64,000 nt of DNA from an uncultured Acetatifactor sp. (GTDB taxonomy: Bacteria; Bacillota; Clostridia; Lachnospirales; Lachnospiraceae): NCBI GenBank assembly GCA_910578185.1, contig CAJTPN010000006.1:80794-144793 (forward strand), in the 5' to 3' direction. Shown here one piece after another: positions 53,908-62,964 of the stretch. A program made the translations under genes and the position numbers. Under the pieces are notes generated by a model. It was not told the DNA's origin and did not search any database. It saw only the letters and a program-made list of their open reading frames with translations. How positions within the stretch are numbered: position 1 is the stretch's first letter; each line of letters begins with the position of its first letter.

Positions 53908-56043
53908 TTATTTGGTGAGCATCAACATAATCTCGTTGCTCCTTGCAATAAACCTGGTCATGGCTTCCGGTGCCAGAGGTGCCTGTTGTATTTTCGCCAG
54001 ATCATAAAGCTGCTGGCAGATCATCTCCACGTTTTCATCTTCCTGATGATCGTTTACATACTGAACCAATGCGTTATCCGCGTTCAGGATCAGCGTCTCA
54101 CCTTCTCCTCCGCCAAATCCGCCCATATCCATGCCCGGCATGGAATACATCTTCATCATATCCTGCATACGCCTGGTATCCTCGGAAAGAGTCAACACGG
54201 AAGAAATCTTTTCATCCTTAAGCTTTTCCACCTTAACTTCCAAAGTTTCATTGCCAAGCGCTTTCTTCATCAGCTTGCCCAGCTGTTCCGCCTCTGCATC
54301 CAGTGCTTTCTGTGCTTCCTCATCTGTCTCGGACTTAAGGGCCCCTGTTACATCCGCATCGATTCTCCGGAACCTGACACCTTCGTTCTTGGATTCCAAC
54401 TGCTGAACAAAGGGCTGATCGATATTGTGAGTCAGAATCACTGCATCCATACCGGCGTCTTTAAACATCTTAATATATTGGCTCTGCTGCTTTTCGTCGG
54501 TGACATAATAGATGGTTTTCTCCTTCTTCTCTCCGGATTCCCTTTCCTCTCCGCTCTGATCATCGGATACCACCTCCGCCTCTACCTTCTCGCCGTTTTC
54601 GTCCACAGCATTGCCTGTCTTTTCTTCGTCCTCCCCACCGTCGCCAAGGGGCTTCACCTCCAGACATTCCGGCAGAGTCATATATTTTCCATCCAGGTCT
54701 TTGAACAGGATATAGTCGTTCATCCTCTCGCAGAACTTATCATCCTTCAGGCAGCCAAACTTGATAAACGGACTGATATCATCCCAATACTTATCGTATT
54801 CTTCTTTCTCCGTCTTACACATTCCGGACAGCTTATCCGCCACTTTCTTGGAGATATACTCGGAAATCTTCTTTACAAAACCATCGTTTTGCAGGGCGCT
54901 CCTGGACACGTTCAGCGGCAGATCCGGACAGTCGATCACACCCTTTAACAGCAGCAGGAATTCCGGGATAACTTCCTTGATATTATCAGCAATAAAAACC
55001 TGATTGTTGTATAACTTAATGGTACCCTCTATGGATTCATATTCCATATTGATCTTTGGAAAGTACAGAATTCCCTTCAAATTAAACGGATAATCCATAT
55101 TCAGATGAATCCAGAACAGGGGCTCCTTGTAATCATGGAACACCTTGCGGTAAAACTCCTGGTATTCTTCTTTTGTACAATCGTTGGCATGCTTTGTCCA
55201 AAGCGGCGTAGTCTCATTGAGCAGTTCCGGCCGCTTTCTGATCTTCAGCTTTTCTACATTATCCTCATGATCTGCAGCACTTTCTTCCGCATCCTCTCCC
55301 TCTTTAGCTTCCGGCGCTTCTTTCTTTTCCGGATGAATCTCCTCTAACACCACATCATCGTCAAGCTTCTCGTCCGCTCTGATAATCTGAGTCTCTTTTG
55401 TATCTGCCTTGGCCAAATAAATTTCCGTAGGCATGAAAGAACAGTACTTTTTAATCACCTCACGAGCCTTATATTCGTTGCAAAACTCCAGGCAATCCTC
55501 ATTTAAGAACAGGGTGATGGAAGTGCCCACCTCCGTCCTCTCTCCATCCTCCATGGAATACTCTGTACCGCCGTCGCATTCCCAATGAACCGCTTTTGCG
55601 CCTTCCTTATAGGACAACGTATCAATATGCACTTCATCCGCCACCATAAAAGCAGAATAAAATCCCAGTCCAAAATGCCCTATAATCTGATCCGCATTGC
55701 TCTTGTCCTTATATTTCTCAATAAAATCCGTAGCGCCGGAAAAAGCGATCTGATTGATATACTCCTCCACTTCCTCCGCAGTCATCCCAAGGCCGTTATC
55801 CGTCACAGTGAGCGTTTTCTTCTCCGGATTAACCACCACGTCTATCCTGGGACGATATCCGTCAGGCAGCGTATATTCCCCAATCATATCCAACTTCTTC
55901 AATTTCGTCACGGCATCACAGCCATTGGAGATCAACTCCCGGTAAAAGATGTCGTGGTCGGAATACAGCCACTTCTTGATAATCGGAAAAATATTTTCAC
56001 TGTTAATTGACAAACTGCCGTTTTTGGAATTTTTACCCTCCAT
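53908..56043 (-). CDS. htpG: Hsp90-family chaperone
   Basis: A 711-aa cytosolic ATP-dependent chaperone. The GHKL nucleotide site shows ELISNGCDA, TVTDNGLGM and GHFGLGFYSAFMV. The family is normally about 620-650 aa; the excess lies in two acidic inserts: about 230-268 (HPEKKEAPEAKEGEDAEESA), where eukaryotic Hsp90 has its charged linker, and about 480-525 (GDGGEDEEKTGNAVDENGEK). The C-terminus also carries a Met/Gly-rich stretch (YSMPGMDMGGFGGGEG). A promoter and a CIRCE operator lie upstream, so HrcA control is likely. Confidence 0.95.
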   Translation of the reverse strand: MEGKNSKNGSLSINSENIFPIIKKWLYSDHDIFYRELISNGCDAVTKLKKLDMIGEYTLPDGYRPRIDVVVNPEKKTLTVTDNGLGMTAEEVEEYINQIAFSGATDFIEKYKDKSNADQIIGHFGLGFYSAFMVADEVHIDTLSYKEGAKAVHWECDGGTEYSMEDGERTEVGTSITLFLNEDCLEFCNEYKAREVIKKYCSFMPTEIYLAKADTKETQIIRADEKLDDDVVLEEIHPEKKEAPEAKEGEDAEESAADHEDNVEKLKIRKRPELLNETTPLWTKHANDCTKEEYQEFYRKVFHDYKEPLFWIHLNMDYPFNLKGILYFPKINMEYESIEGTIKLYNNQVFIADNIKEVIPEFLLLLKGVIDCPDLPLNVSRSALQNDGFVKKISEYISKKVADKLSGMCKTEKEEYDKYWDDISPFIKFGCLKDDKFCERMNDYILFKDLDGKYMTLPECLEVKPLGDGGEDEEKTGNAVDENGEKVEAEVVSDDQSGEERESGEKKEKTIYYVTDEKQQSQYIKMFKDAGMDAVILTHNIDQPFVQQLESKNEGVRFRRIDADVTGALKSETDEEAQKALDAEAEQLGKLMKKALGNETLEVKVEKLKDEKISSVLTLSEDTRRMQDMMKMYSMPGMDMGGFGGGEGETLILNADNALVQYVNDHQEDENVEMICQQLYDLAKIQQAPLAPEAMTRFIARSNEIMLMLTK

Positions 56044-56105
56044 TTTTACAACATCCCTTTCTTTCTATTATTTTTCGGAACCAATCGCTTGTCTTTCTGA
56101 AATCA

Positions 56106-56134
56106 AGTTTAAGTCCCCCAAGAGAAAATGTCAA
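56106..56134 (-). promoter_or_regulatory. htpG promoter
   Basis: On the minus strand, TTGACA (56134-56129) and TAAACT (56111-56106) are spaced by 17 bases and lie about 60 bases before the htpG ATG. Confidence 0.8.
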
Positions 56135-56141
56135 GCAAAAA

Positions 56142-56168
56142 TTAGCACTCATTTCAAACGAGTGCTAA
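56142..56168 (-). promoter_or_regulatory. CIRCE operator (HrcA binding site)
   Basis: TTAGCACTC, nine bases, GAGTGCTAA: a perfect match to the CIRCE consensus. It lies seven bases upstream of the -35 element rather than over the transcription start. Confidence 0.95.
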
Positions 56169-56321
56169 TAACCATGTTTCATCTACTGAAAAACCCTGCA
56201 TTTATGCGGTTTTCAGGATTCTAAAATTTTTCTAAACTGGGTTGTATCTGCAAACTGCTTTCCATAAGATATGCGGCACAATTTGCTGGCGTCTTAAATC
56301 ATCTTAGACAAATACCAAATA

Positions 56322-57404
56322 TCACTCAGAAAAGTATTTGGCGTACACCGTGAAAAATTCCGTGGTGGTCACAGCCTCGTCACGAAGCAGTGAAATCTCA
56401 TTCCAGAGCTTTTGATTCAGCTGACGCGCAAGCGTTTCCACAAAGGCATCATATTCCTGTCCAAAAATCTCTCTGCGGCGTTCTTCCACAATGATCAGCT
56501 TGTTCAAATCGGTCTGCTCCCTGTCAAAAGTGCTGATGCACTTGATAATATGGTATCCCGAGCTGGTTTCAATCACCTGGCTGATACCGTCCGTATCCAG
56601 AGCAAACGCCGCCTCCTCAAAAACCTGATCCATCTCTCCCTTTCGAAAAGAATAGGTGATAACAGAATCCTCACTGTAGCGGGATGCCAGATCCAGAAAA
56701 TCCTGTCCTTCCTCCATGGCCAGCCGGCGTATCTCACAGGCTTTTTCATAGATCGTCTGCTTCACCTTATCCGTATAAGCCGTTCTTTTGCCCGTACTGT
56801 CTGTGGCATATGTGCGCAGCAGTATATGCTGCACTGTAATGGTACGGGCCTCGTCATCACTGATCTCCGGCCTCACATCCTGAATAATAAACTGATAGAC
56901 CTTATCCGCCAAGGCGTATTCCCGGTATAGACGCTCAATAATATCTGCGTCCACTCCCATCAGTTCCTTTTCCGTCTCATTCAAAGAACCAAAGTACTCC
57001 GCCGCAGCCTGCTTTACGCGCTTTTCCTCTTCCTCCTCCAATGTGACGCCCCGATCCTTTGCAAGTAAAAACATTGTTTTAATCTGCGCAATTTTTGCCA
57101 GAACTGTTTCCTTCACATTCTCTTCCAATGTGACGCCCTCTCTGGAAATATTCCATACATCCGGACTGTAGACACTCTCATATTGATTTCCGGTATTGGT
57201 CAGATATACCATCAGCTCCGGTACCGTGCACACTCCGTCTCCGATCCGGAACACCTCATCCCTGCCAAGCCCCGTAGTAAACACTACCTTGGCGCCGTTG
57301 CTGTCGTTGGCGCACGCCGTAAGGAATAGCAGCGGTAAACAAATTAAAAGCACCGCGCTTATCCTTTTTTTCCATACCTTTACGGTATCCGGTCTTTTCC
57401 CCAT
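56322..57404 (-). CDS. PpiC/PrsA-like foldase lipoprotein
   Basis: A 360-aa lipoprotein with lipobox LTAC (Cys31) and a parvulin-type PPIase domain at about 185-300 (ITVQHILLRTYATDS, ASRYSEDSVI, SGYHIIKCI). The flanking N- and C-terminal helices match PrsA/SurA-type foldases that assist secreted proteins outside the membrane. The ATG has GAGGAG six bases upstream and begins ten bases after the ilvE stop, so the two are co-transcribed. It is longer than B. subtilis PrsA because of an extended N-terminal helical region. Confidence 0.88.
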   Translation of the reverse strand: MGKRPDTVKVWKKRISAVLLICLPLLFLTACANDSNGAKVVFTTGLGRDEVFRIGDGVCTVPELMVYLTNTGNQYESVYSPDVWNISREGVTLEENVKETVLAKIAQIKTMFLLAKDRGVTLEEEEEKRVKQAAAEYFGSLNETEKELMGVDADIIERLYREYALADKVYQFIIQDVRPEISDDEARTITVQHILLRTYATDSTGKRTAYTDKVKQTIYEKACEIRRLAMEEGQDFLDLASRYSEDSVITYSFRKGEMDQVFEEAAFALDTDGISQVIETSSGYHIIKCISTFDREQTDLNKLIIVEERRREIFGQEYDAFVETLARQLNQKLWNEISLLRDEAVTTTEFFTVYAKYFSE

Positions 57405-57414
57405 ACAGCTCTCC

Positions 57415-58440
57415 TCACTCTATTACATGGATCCAGCCCTTTGGCGCTTCTATCCTGCCCATCTGGATTCCGGTAAGGGTATCATACAGCTTCCTGGTCA
57501 CAGGCCCCATCTGTTCCATGCCGCTTGGCAGACAGATTTCCCTGCCGTGATCCACAATCTTTCCCACAGGTGAAATAACCGCCGCCGTACCGCACAAGCC
57601 GCATTCTGCAAAATCTTTGACTTCGCTTAAGTACACCTCTCTCTCTTCCACCTCCAGCCCCAGATACTCCTTTGCCACATACATTAGAGAACGACGCGTA
57701 ATAGAGGGAAGAATACTGTCCGACTTGGGTGTGACCACCTTGCCGTCCCCCGTCACAAACAGGAAGTTGGCGCCCCCTGTCTCTTCCACTTTGGTACGGG
57801 TTCCCGGATCAAGATACATATTTTCGTCATATCCTTCATCATGAGCGCTGACAATCGCATGGAGACTCATGGCGTAATTTAATCCCGCCTTAATATTGCC
57901 TGTCCCATGAGGCGCCGCACGGTCAAAGTCACTGACGCGAATGGTAAGAGGCTTCGCACCACCCTTAAAATAGGGTCCCACAGGCGTGCAGAAAATACGG
58001 AATTGATACTCATTGGCAGGCTTTACCCCAATCACGGAATCGGAACCGAACATATAAGGACGCAGATACAATGTGGCTCCGCTGCCATAGGGAGGCACAT
58101 AAGCCGCATTCGCCGTCACCACCTTCGTAACCGCATCCACAAAACGCTCCTTGGGAAATACCGGCATTTCCAGACGTCTGGCAGATGCTTCCATGCGCTC
58201 CGCATTCAGATCCGGCCGAAAGGCCACAATATGCCCGTCGTCGGTGGTATATGCCTTCAATCCTTCAAAAATAGTCTGCGCATACTGCAATACACCGGCA
58301 CACTCGTTCAACACCACATTCGCATCCGCTGTCAGTACGCCTTCATCCCAGGCACCGGCCTTGTAATTGGAAACATACCTTTTCTCCGTTTGGATATATC
58401 CAAATCCAAGGTTACTCCAGTCAATATCTTTCTTCTCCAT
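57415..58440 (-). CDS. ilvE: Branched-chain amino acid aminotransferase
   Basis: A 341-aa fold-IV PLP enzyme that transaminates Leu, Ile and Val with 2-oxoglutarate. The PLP Lys lies in TGNIKAGLNYA; EETGGANFLFV and GTAAVISPVGKI complete the cofactor pocket. Length and the N-terminal GFGYIQTEKRYVSNYKAG fit the class II (about 340-360 aa) IlvE form. The start has AAGGT nearby. It is followed by the foldase gene. Confidence 0.95.
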   Translation of the reverse strand: MEKKDIDWSNLGFGYIQTEKRYVSNYKAGAWDEGVLTADANVVLNECAGVLQYAQTIFEGLKAYTTDDGHIVAFRPDLNAERMEASARRLEMPVFPKERFVDAVTKVVTANAAYVPPYGSGATLYLRPYMFGSDSVIGVKPANEYQFRIFCTPVGPYFKGGAKPLTIRVSDFDRAAPHGTGNIKAGLNYAMSLHAIVSAHDEGYDENMYLDPGTRTKVEETGGANFLFVTGDGKVVTPKSDSILPSITRRSLMYVAKEYLGLEVEEREVYLSEVKDFAECGLCGTAAVISPVGKIVDHGREICLPSGMEQMGPVTRKLYDTLTGIQMGRIEAPKGWIHVIE

Positions 58441-58571
58441 TTTAAACTACCTTCTTTCTCTATATTATAGTGTATGATTTCTTCTTTCTTATTCCCCTGA
58501 CGCTGCCTCCTGTCATGTTGCATTTCACACATTGGAATCAACGGACAGCCCTGGGAAATCCGTAGCTTCTA

Positions 58572-59093
58572 TTATATGCCATCACATTGGGAAGCGCAAC
58601 ATTTTTTCTTCCTGTCATAACGAAGGAAAGTGTAAGCAATATCAAAATACGTCTGCTCGTCGCTGTCCGCAGTGATCTCCCACTCTGGATCCTTATCCAG
58701 ATCAGGGAAGTAAGCATCCGCCTCATAGCTGTGATCTATTCTGGTAATATGGATCCTGTGGCAATAAGGCAAAAGCTGATGATAAACGCTCTCTCCCCCG
58801 ATCACATAGACATCCCCGCGGGGATAAGCCTTCAACTTATCAAACAACTCCTCCAGGGAACTCACCACCACAGCTCCCTTCACCTGATACCCCGGCTGCC
58901 TGGAGAGAATGACATTTGTCCTTCCCTCCAGCGGCATTCCCTGAGGAAATGTCTGCAGAGTCTTCCGTCCGTAAACCACCACCTTTCCCATGGTCTCCGT
59001 CCGAAAATGCTTGTGATCATTGGGAATGCGAACAAGAAGCTGTCCATTTCTCCCGATGGCCCAGTTGGCGTCTACCGCCGCAATCATATTCAT
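58572..59093 (-). CDS. folA: Dihydrofolate reductase
   Basis: A 173-aa NADPH-dependent enzyme that makes tetrahydrofolate. It shows MIAAVDANWAIGRNGQLLVRIPND, VVVYGRKTLQTFP and VYVIGGESVYHQLLPYC. The acidic active-site residue is Asp in RIPNDHKHF, as in other bacterial enzymes. The start at 59093 has GGGAGAG nine bases upstream; an in-frame ATG 18 bases earlier is rejected for lack of a ribosome site. It lies 68 bases after the MBL gene and may share its transcript. Confidence 0.95.
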   Translation of the reverse strand: MNMIAAVDANWAIGRNGQLLVRIPNDHKHFRTETMGKVVVYGRKTLQTFPQGMPLEGRTNVILSRQPGYQVKGAVVVSSLEELFDKLKAYPRGDVYVIGGESVYHQLLPYCHRIHITRIDHSYEADAYFPDLDKDPEWEITADSDEQTYFDIAYTFLRYDRKKKCCASQCDGI

Positions 59094-59161
59094 GTTGATT
59101 TTCTCTCCCATATTGTTTCCAAAGCCAAAGCACTCTGTCTAATAGTCCGCTCTCTTATCCT

Positions 59162-60763
59162 CTACTCCCACTTATCGCAAAGAGAATTGATCTGATCCGC
59201 TAGTTTCCCCATATCCTTATGAGCCATTCCCTCGCTCTTCTCCGCCAGCTTAAGCAGCCTTCCTGCCGCTGCAAGCAGTCTTGTATAAACTCCGGACAAT
59301 GCCGTGATCTTTGTTTTCTTTTTTACCGGTATCGGAGCTGCCTCATAGAGCACTTTGCCGGACAACAGATCAAATTCGGTTCCGCTGTATGGCGCATAGG
59401 TGCGGAAGCCATGTTCTACTTTCAGGCATTCCGCAAATTCTGTGCAGACGCTGTCTTCCCCATGTACCACAAATACCTTCTTCGGTTTCTCCTCAAATCC
59501 GGATATCCATTCTATCAGCCCATCCTTATCCGCATGTCCGCTCATTCCGACCAGTTTCCGTATCTGGGCCCGCACATAAATCGACTCGCCAAACAGCTTC
59601 ACCTCGTCGATTCCTTCCACGATCAGCCTTCCCAGTGTACCCACCGCCTGATAACCCACAAAGAGAATCGTACACTCGGGCCGCCACAGATTATGCTTCA
59701 AATGATGCCTGATACGCCCAGCCTCACACATACCCGAAGCAGAAATGATCACTTTCGGCGTATCAATAAAGTTGATCTCCTTTGACTCCTCGCTGGTAAT
59801 GGCAAGCTTCAGTCCCGCAAATGAAATCGGATTGATTCCCTCCTTCACCAAATCCATCGCCTCATTGCCAAAGCATTCCCAACGATTATCCTGGAAAATC
59901 CCCGTGGCTTCCACCGCCAGGGGGCTATCCACGTATACCGGGAAGTTTTCATGCCCCTTCACCATGCGTTCCACCTTGATAATGCGCAGGAAATAAAGCA
60001 GCTCCTGGGTTCTCCCCACCGCAAAGGACGGTATGACCACATTGCCGCCCCTGTCGAAAGTCTCCTTCAGAATAGCCGCCAATTCCCTCACATAATCAGG
60101 ATTCTCCGCCGCATGAAGCCTGTTGCCGTAAGTGGATTCCATCACTACATAATCCGCTTCCTTCGTATACGCAGGATCCCGCAGAAGCGGCAGATTTTTA
60201 TTGCCGATATCACCGGAAAATACAATTTTCTTTGTATGTCCCTCTTCCGTCAGCCACACTTCAATACTTGCGGAACCAAGTAAATGTCCGATATCCGTAA
60301 AGCGAATCCTGACTCCCTGGCACACTTCTATCTCTTTATTGTAATGGCAGGGAACAATACACTTGATAACCCCTTCCGCATCCTCCATGGTATATAACGG
60401 CTCCGTAATCTCTACACCCTCGCGCCTCCTGGCCTTTCTGTTTTTCCACTCGGCCTCCATGATATGAATATGGGCACAGTCCCGCAACATAATACTACAC
60501 AGGTCGGCCGTGGCGTCCGTGGCATACACCTTCCCCCGAAATCCCCTGGCATACAAAAGCGGAAGAAGGCCGGAATGGTCTATATGCGCATGCGTCAAAA
60601 ACACATAGTCAATCTGTGCCTCATCCACGGGAAGCGGGACATTTTCAAATACATTTACGCCCTGCTCCATTCCGTAATCCACCAGAATGTGCTTATCCCC
60701 GACTTTAAGATAGTGACAACTGCCTGTTACTTCATGATCCGCACCTACAAAAACCAGCTTCAT
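59162..60763 (-). CDS. Metallo-beta-lactamase/beta-CASP RNA-processing-type hydrolase
   Basis: A 533-aa protein with the zinc motif THAHIDHSG, GHLLGSASIEV, FSGDIG and the beta-CASP part with PVYVDSPLA, IISASGMCEAGRIRHHL and GMSGHADKDGL. This matches the bacterial YsH1/CPSF-73-like group, which cleaves RNA in characterised members. It is distinct from RNase J in length and lacks its C-terminal domain. The C-terminal 60 residues are helical. The ATG has AGGAGG upstream. The RNA target is unknown. Confidence 0.92.
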   Translation of the reverse strand: MKLVFVGADHEVTGSCHYLKVGDKHILVDYGMEQGVNVFENVPLPVDEAQIDYVFLTHAHIDHSGLLPLLYARGFRGKVYATDATADLCSIMLRDCAHIHIMEAEWKNRKARRREGVEITEPLYTMEDAEGVIKCIVPCHYNKEIEVCQGVRIRFTDIGHLLGSASIEVWLTEEGHTKKIVFSGDIGNKNLPLLRDPAYTKEADYVVMESTYGNRLHAAENPDYVRELAAILKETFDRGGNVVIPSFAVGRTQELLYFLRIIKVERMVKGHENFPVYVDSPLAVEATGIFQDNRWECFGNEAMDLVKEGINPISFAGLKLAITSEESKEINFIDTPKVIISASGMCEAGRIRHHLKHNLWRPECTILFVGYQAVGTLGRLIVEGIDEVKLFGESIYVRAQIRKLVGMSGHADKDGLIEWISGFEEKPKKVFVVHGEDSVCTEFAECLKVEHGFRTYAPYSGTEFDLLSGKVLYEAAPIPVKKKTKITALSGVYTRLLAAAGRLLKLAEKSEGMAHKDMGKLADQINSLCDKWE

Positions 60764-61400
60764 ACCCTTTTCCTCCTGTTCCAGTGCGCCTCCTCACTAC
60801 GATGCCCCTTGCAATGCATCTTCGTTCCGAGACCATTTTCAGTTTCTATATGACATTTCTAAGCCGAACCGTCCCAAGCCCCCACTTTCCGAAAATAATA
60901 CCGCTCTCTTCGCTTCGGCACATTTATCTCATTCCCCTGCTCCTCCATAACCATCCGGTCTTTGTCAGACATAACCATCTGTGTTATAATGATTATACAA
61001 TATTTATGTAGAAATTACCATTAAAACTTACACTTCATATTCTTTTCCTGCAATTTGGGTTATAAATAAATTCCAAATAATCCCGGCAGATTAACACTTC
61101 ATTTTGAAACGAGGGGCATCAAATGCTGATTTAGATCGGACTGTAATATCTTTTACTCTCCTGATTAAAGTGATCTCAAGATTCTTGGAAAAACAGTTTA
61201 CAAAATTTAGATCATATTGTATTATCTTCTTAAACGTAGAAGGTGAAAAACTGAAAACAATGTTCAGCGAAAAGCTCAAAACTCTACTGAAAGAACAGGA
61301 ACCCACAATGGGAGAATTGTATCAAAAAGGCCAAGTACTCTCCAAACAGAATTAACTGCATATAAAACAGACTGCGAAAAGCCTTGAAAGGAACAGACTA
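60764..61400. other. Long intergenic region with a weak small ORF
   Basis: A 637-base gap. A minus-strand TATAAT (60997-60992) is a candidate promoter for the MBL gene. An 83-codon plus-strand reading frame at 61104-61355 ends in MFSEKLKTLLKEQEPTMGEL and QKGQVLSKQN, but it has no good ribosome site and no recognised homology. It may be a decayed gene or nothing. Confidence 0.3.
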
Positions 61401-62444
61401 ATGAACGAAGATAAATCAGATTTTCACCGACAACATTTTGAAAGCATCCAGGCTCTGCGGGGCGTTACAGCCCTTTTTATCCTGCTGGAACATATCAGGT
61501 TCTTAAACTGCGGCGCCTTTGGAGTTGATATTTTTTTTGTCATCAGCGGCTTTATGATTATGTTTTCCACACACCATCATACCAAATATTTCCTTAGAAA
61601 AAGGCTTATCCGCATTCTTCCCCTGTATTATCTGATGACACTTGGCACCTTCCTGCTGCTGATACTGTTTCCGGGAATGTTTGAACAGACCAAAGCCGAC
61701 CCTGTATTTCTCATAAAGAGTCTCCTGTTTATCCCCTTTGATATCGGAGGCGGCATTCTGCAGCCTTTGATGCGCATTGGTTGGACGATAAATTGCGAAA
61801 TATTCTTTTATATACTGTTTTTCATCTCCATGCGTATCAGTCATAAATACAGAGGTCTCATCTGCGCGCTCTTTTTAATTCTTTTGACGTGTGTGGCATA
61901 CCTTCTGCCCTCCTGTCCGGTGCCCCTGGCCTTTTACGGCAGTCCTGTGATGCTGGAATTCCTCTTTGGCATCATCTGCTATTATGCTGCCCGAAAACTG
62001 TATGAATTCTATGGAAATCATAAGCTTCCTTCCTGCCTGTTTCCTTTTGGCTGCCTGATTCTGGCAGTTTTGTTCCTGATGCTTCTTTGTACCAAGCCCT
62101 TCGTAAACATTCTCGGTTTTGGCAGACCTGTTTATTGGGGCCTTCCCGCTTTCATGATTGTACTGTGCACTTTCCTTGCAGGACTCTACGAGAAAAAAAT
62201 CCCCTATTCGCTGGCAGCGTTGGGAGACATAAGTTTTTCCCTTTATCTGATACACTATTATCCCGTAATGCTGCTGGACCGGGCAGTTTTTGACTTCTCA
62301 GCCCCCACTCCCCTTGCCTTCTTCGGGACAGCAATCGCCATCGCGGTAAGTGTAGTACTCGCCCTTATAAGCCACCAGGTGATAGAAAAATCACTGACTC
62401 TTTGGCTGCACAGAATCTGGATTCCCTCCGCCCCCGCCGCGTAA
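61401..62444 (+). CDS. Acyltransferase 3 family membrane protein
   Basis: A 347-aa integral membrane protein with about ten TM helices. It has the acyltransferase-3 signatures ALRGVTALFILLEHIRFL (catalytic His), FGVDIFFVISGFMIMFST and RKRLIRILPLYYL. Such enzymes O-acetylate surface polysaccharides or peptidoglycan. GAAAGGA lies 11 bases before the ATG. It is monocistronic, immediately upstream of tRNA-Gly. Confidence 0.9.
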   Translation: MNEDKSDFHRQHFESIQALRGVTALFILLEHIRFLNCGAFGVDIFFVISGFMIMFSTHHHTKYFLRKRLIRILPLYYLMTLGTFLLLILFPGMFEQTKADPVFLIKSLLFIPFDIGGGILQPLMRIGWTINCEIFFYILFFISMRISHKYRGLICALFLILLTCVAYLLPSCPVPLAFYGSPVMLEFLFGIICYYAARKLYEFYGNHKLPSCLFPFGCLILAVLFLMLLCTKPFVNILGFGRPVYWGLPAFMIVLCTFLAGLYEKKIPYSLAALGDISFSLYLIHYYPVMLLDRAVFDFSAPTPLAFFGTAIAIAVSVVLALISHQVIEKSLTLWLHRIWIPSAPAA

Positions 62445-62487
62445 TAAATTACTTTAAATTTTTTGATGATACTTTTACAAAATGATA

Positions 62488-62516
62488 TTGACAAAAACAA
62501 TTCTGCATAGTACAAT
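62488..62516 (+). promoter_or_regulatory. tRNA-Gly promoter
   Basis: TTGACA at 62488-62493 and TACAAT at 62511-62516, 17 bases apart, 30 bases before the tRNA. Confidence 0.85.
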
Positions 62517-62546
62517 GTTATTTGTTCGGAAAGCAAAGCGTTGTAT

Positions 62547-62619
62547 GCGATAGTGGCTCAGTTGGTAGAGCGCCACCTTGCCAAGGTGGAAACCGCGGGT
62601 TCGAGTCCCGTCTATCGCT
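62547..62619 (+). tRNA. tRNA-Gly (anticodon GCC)
   Basis: A 73-nt cloverleaf: acceptor GCGATAG/CTATCGC, D-arm GCTC/GAGC, anticodon stem CCACC/GGTGG with loop TTGCCAA (anticodon at 62580-62582), T-arm with TTCGAGT. The 3' CCA is not encoded. Its 3' end borders the remnants of an integrative element. Confidence 0.97.
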
Positions 62620-62632
62620 CTTCTTTTTATAT

Positions 62633-62670
62633 AGCGGAATCTCATAAAATGTGGGGTTCCGCTGTTTTTT
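62633..62670 (+). terminator. Terminator after tRNA-Gly
   Basis: AGCGGAA at 62633-62639 pairs with TTCCGCT at 62657-62663, followed by GTTTTTT. Confidence 0.85.
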
Positions 62671-62697
62671 GTGTACATGTGTTCTGATTACATTTGA

Positions 62698-62964
62698 TTA
62701 CACTTTATCCCGTGAAAGTACGCGCTCAATATTCTCATGTGTCCGGGCATTTGTCACCCGGTTATAGCAATAATTGTGGAAAGTCGTGTGCTCGTCTTCA
62801 TGCCCCACCAGCTCACGGATTTTGTCGATGTTGATTTCACCGGAGTCTATCAGTGCGCTGATGTAGGTCTTGCGGATTTTGTGCATGGTCTTCACCGTGG
62901 CAATGGTATGGCTGCAATATTTCCTTATCCGGCAGTTGAGCGCTCCGGCATGGAGCGGAACCAA
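62698..62964 (-). pseudogene. C-terminal remnant of a tyrosine recombinase
   Basis: About 88 codons matching the catalytic end of phage/ICE-type integrases. Box II residues lie in HKIRKTYISAL, the His of GHEDEHTTFHNYCY follows, and the final Tyr is the nucleophile. The N-terminal two thirds are missing, replaced by IS3-family sequence. It is pointed at and adjacent to tRNA-Gly, the usual position of an integrase at its attachment site. Confidence 0.85.
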
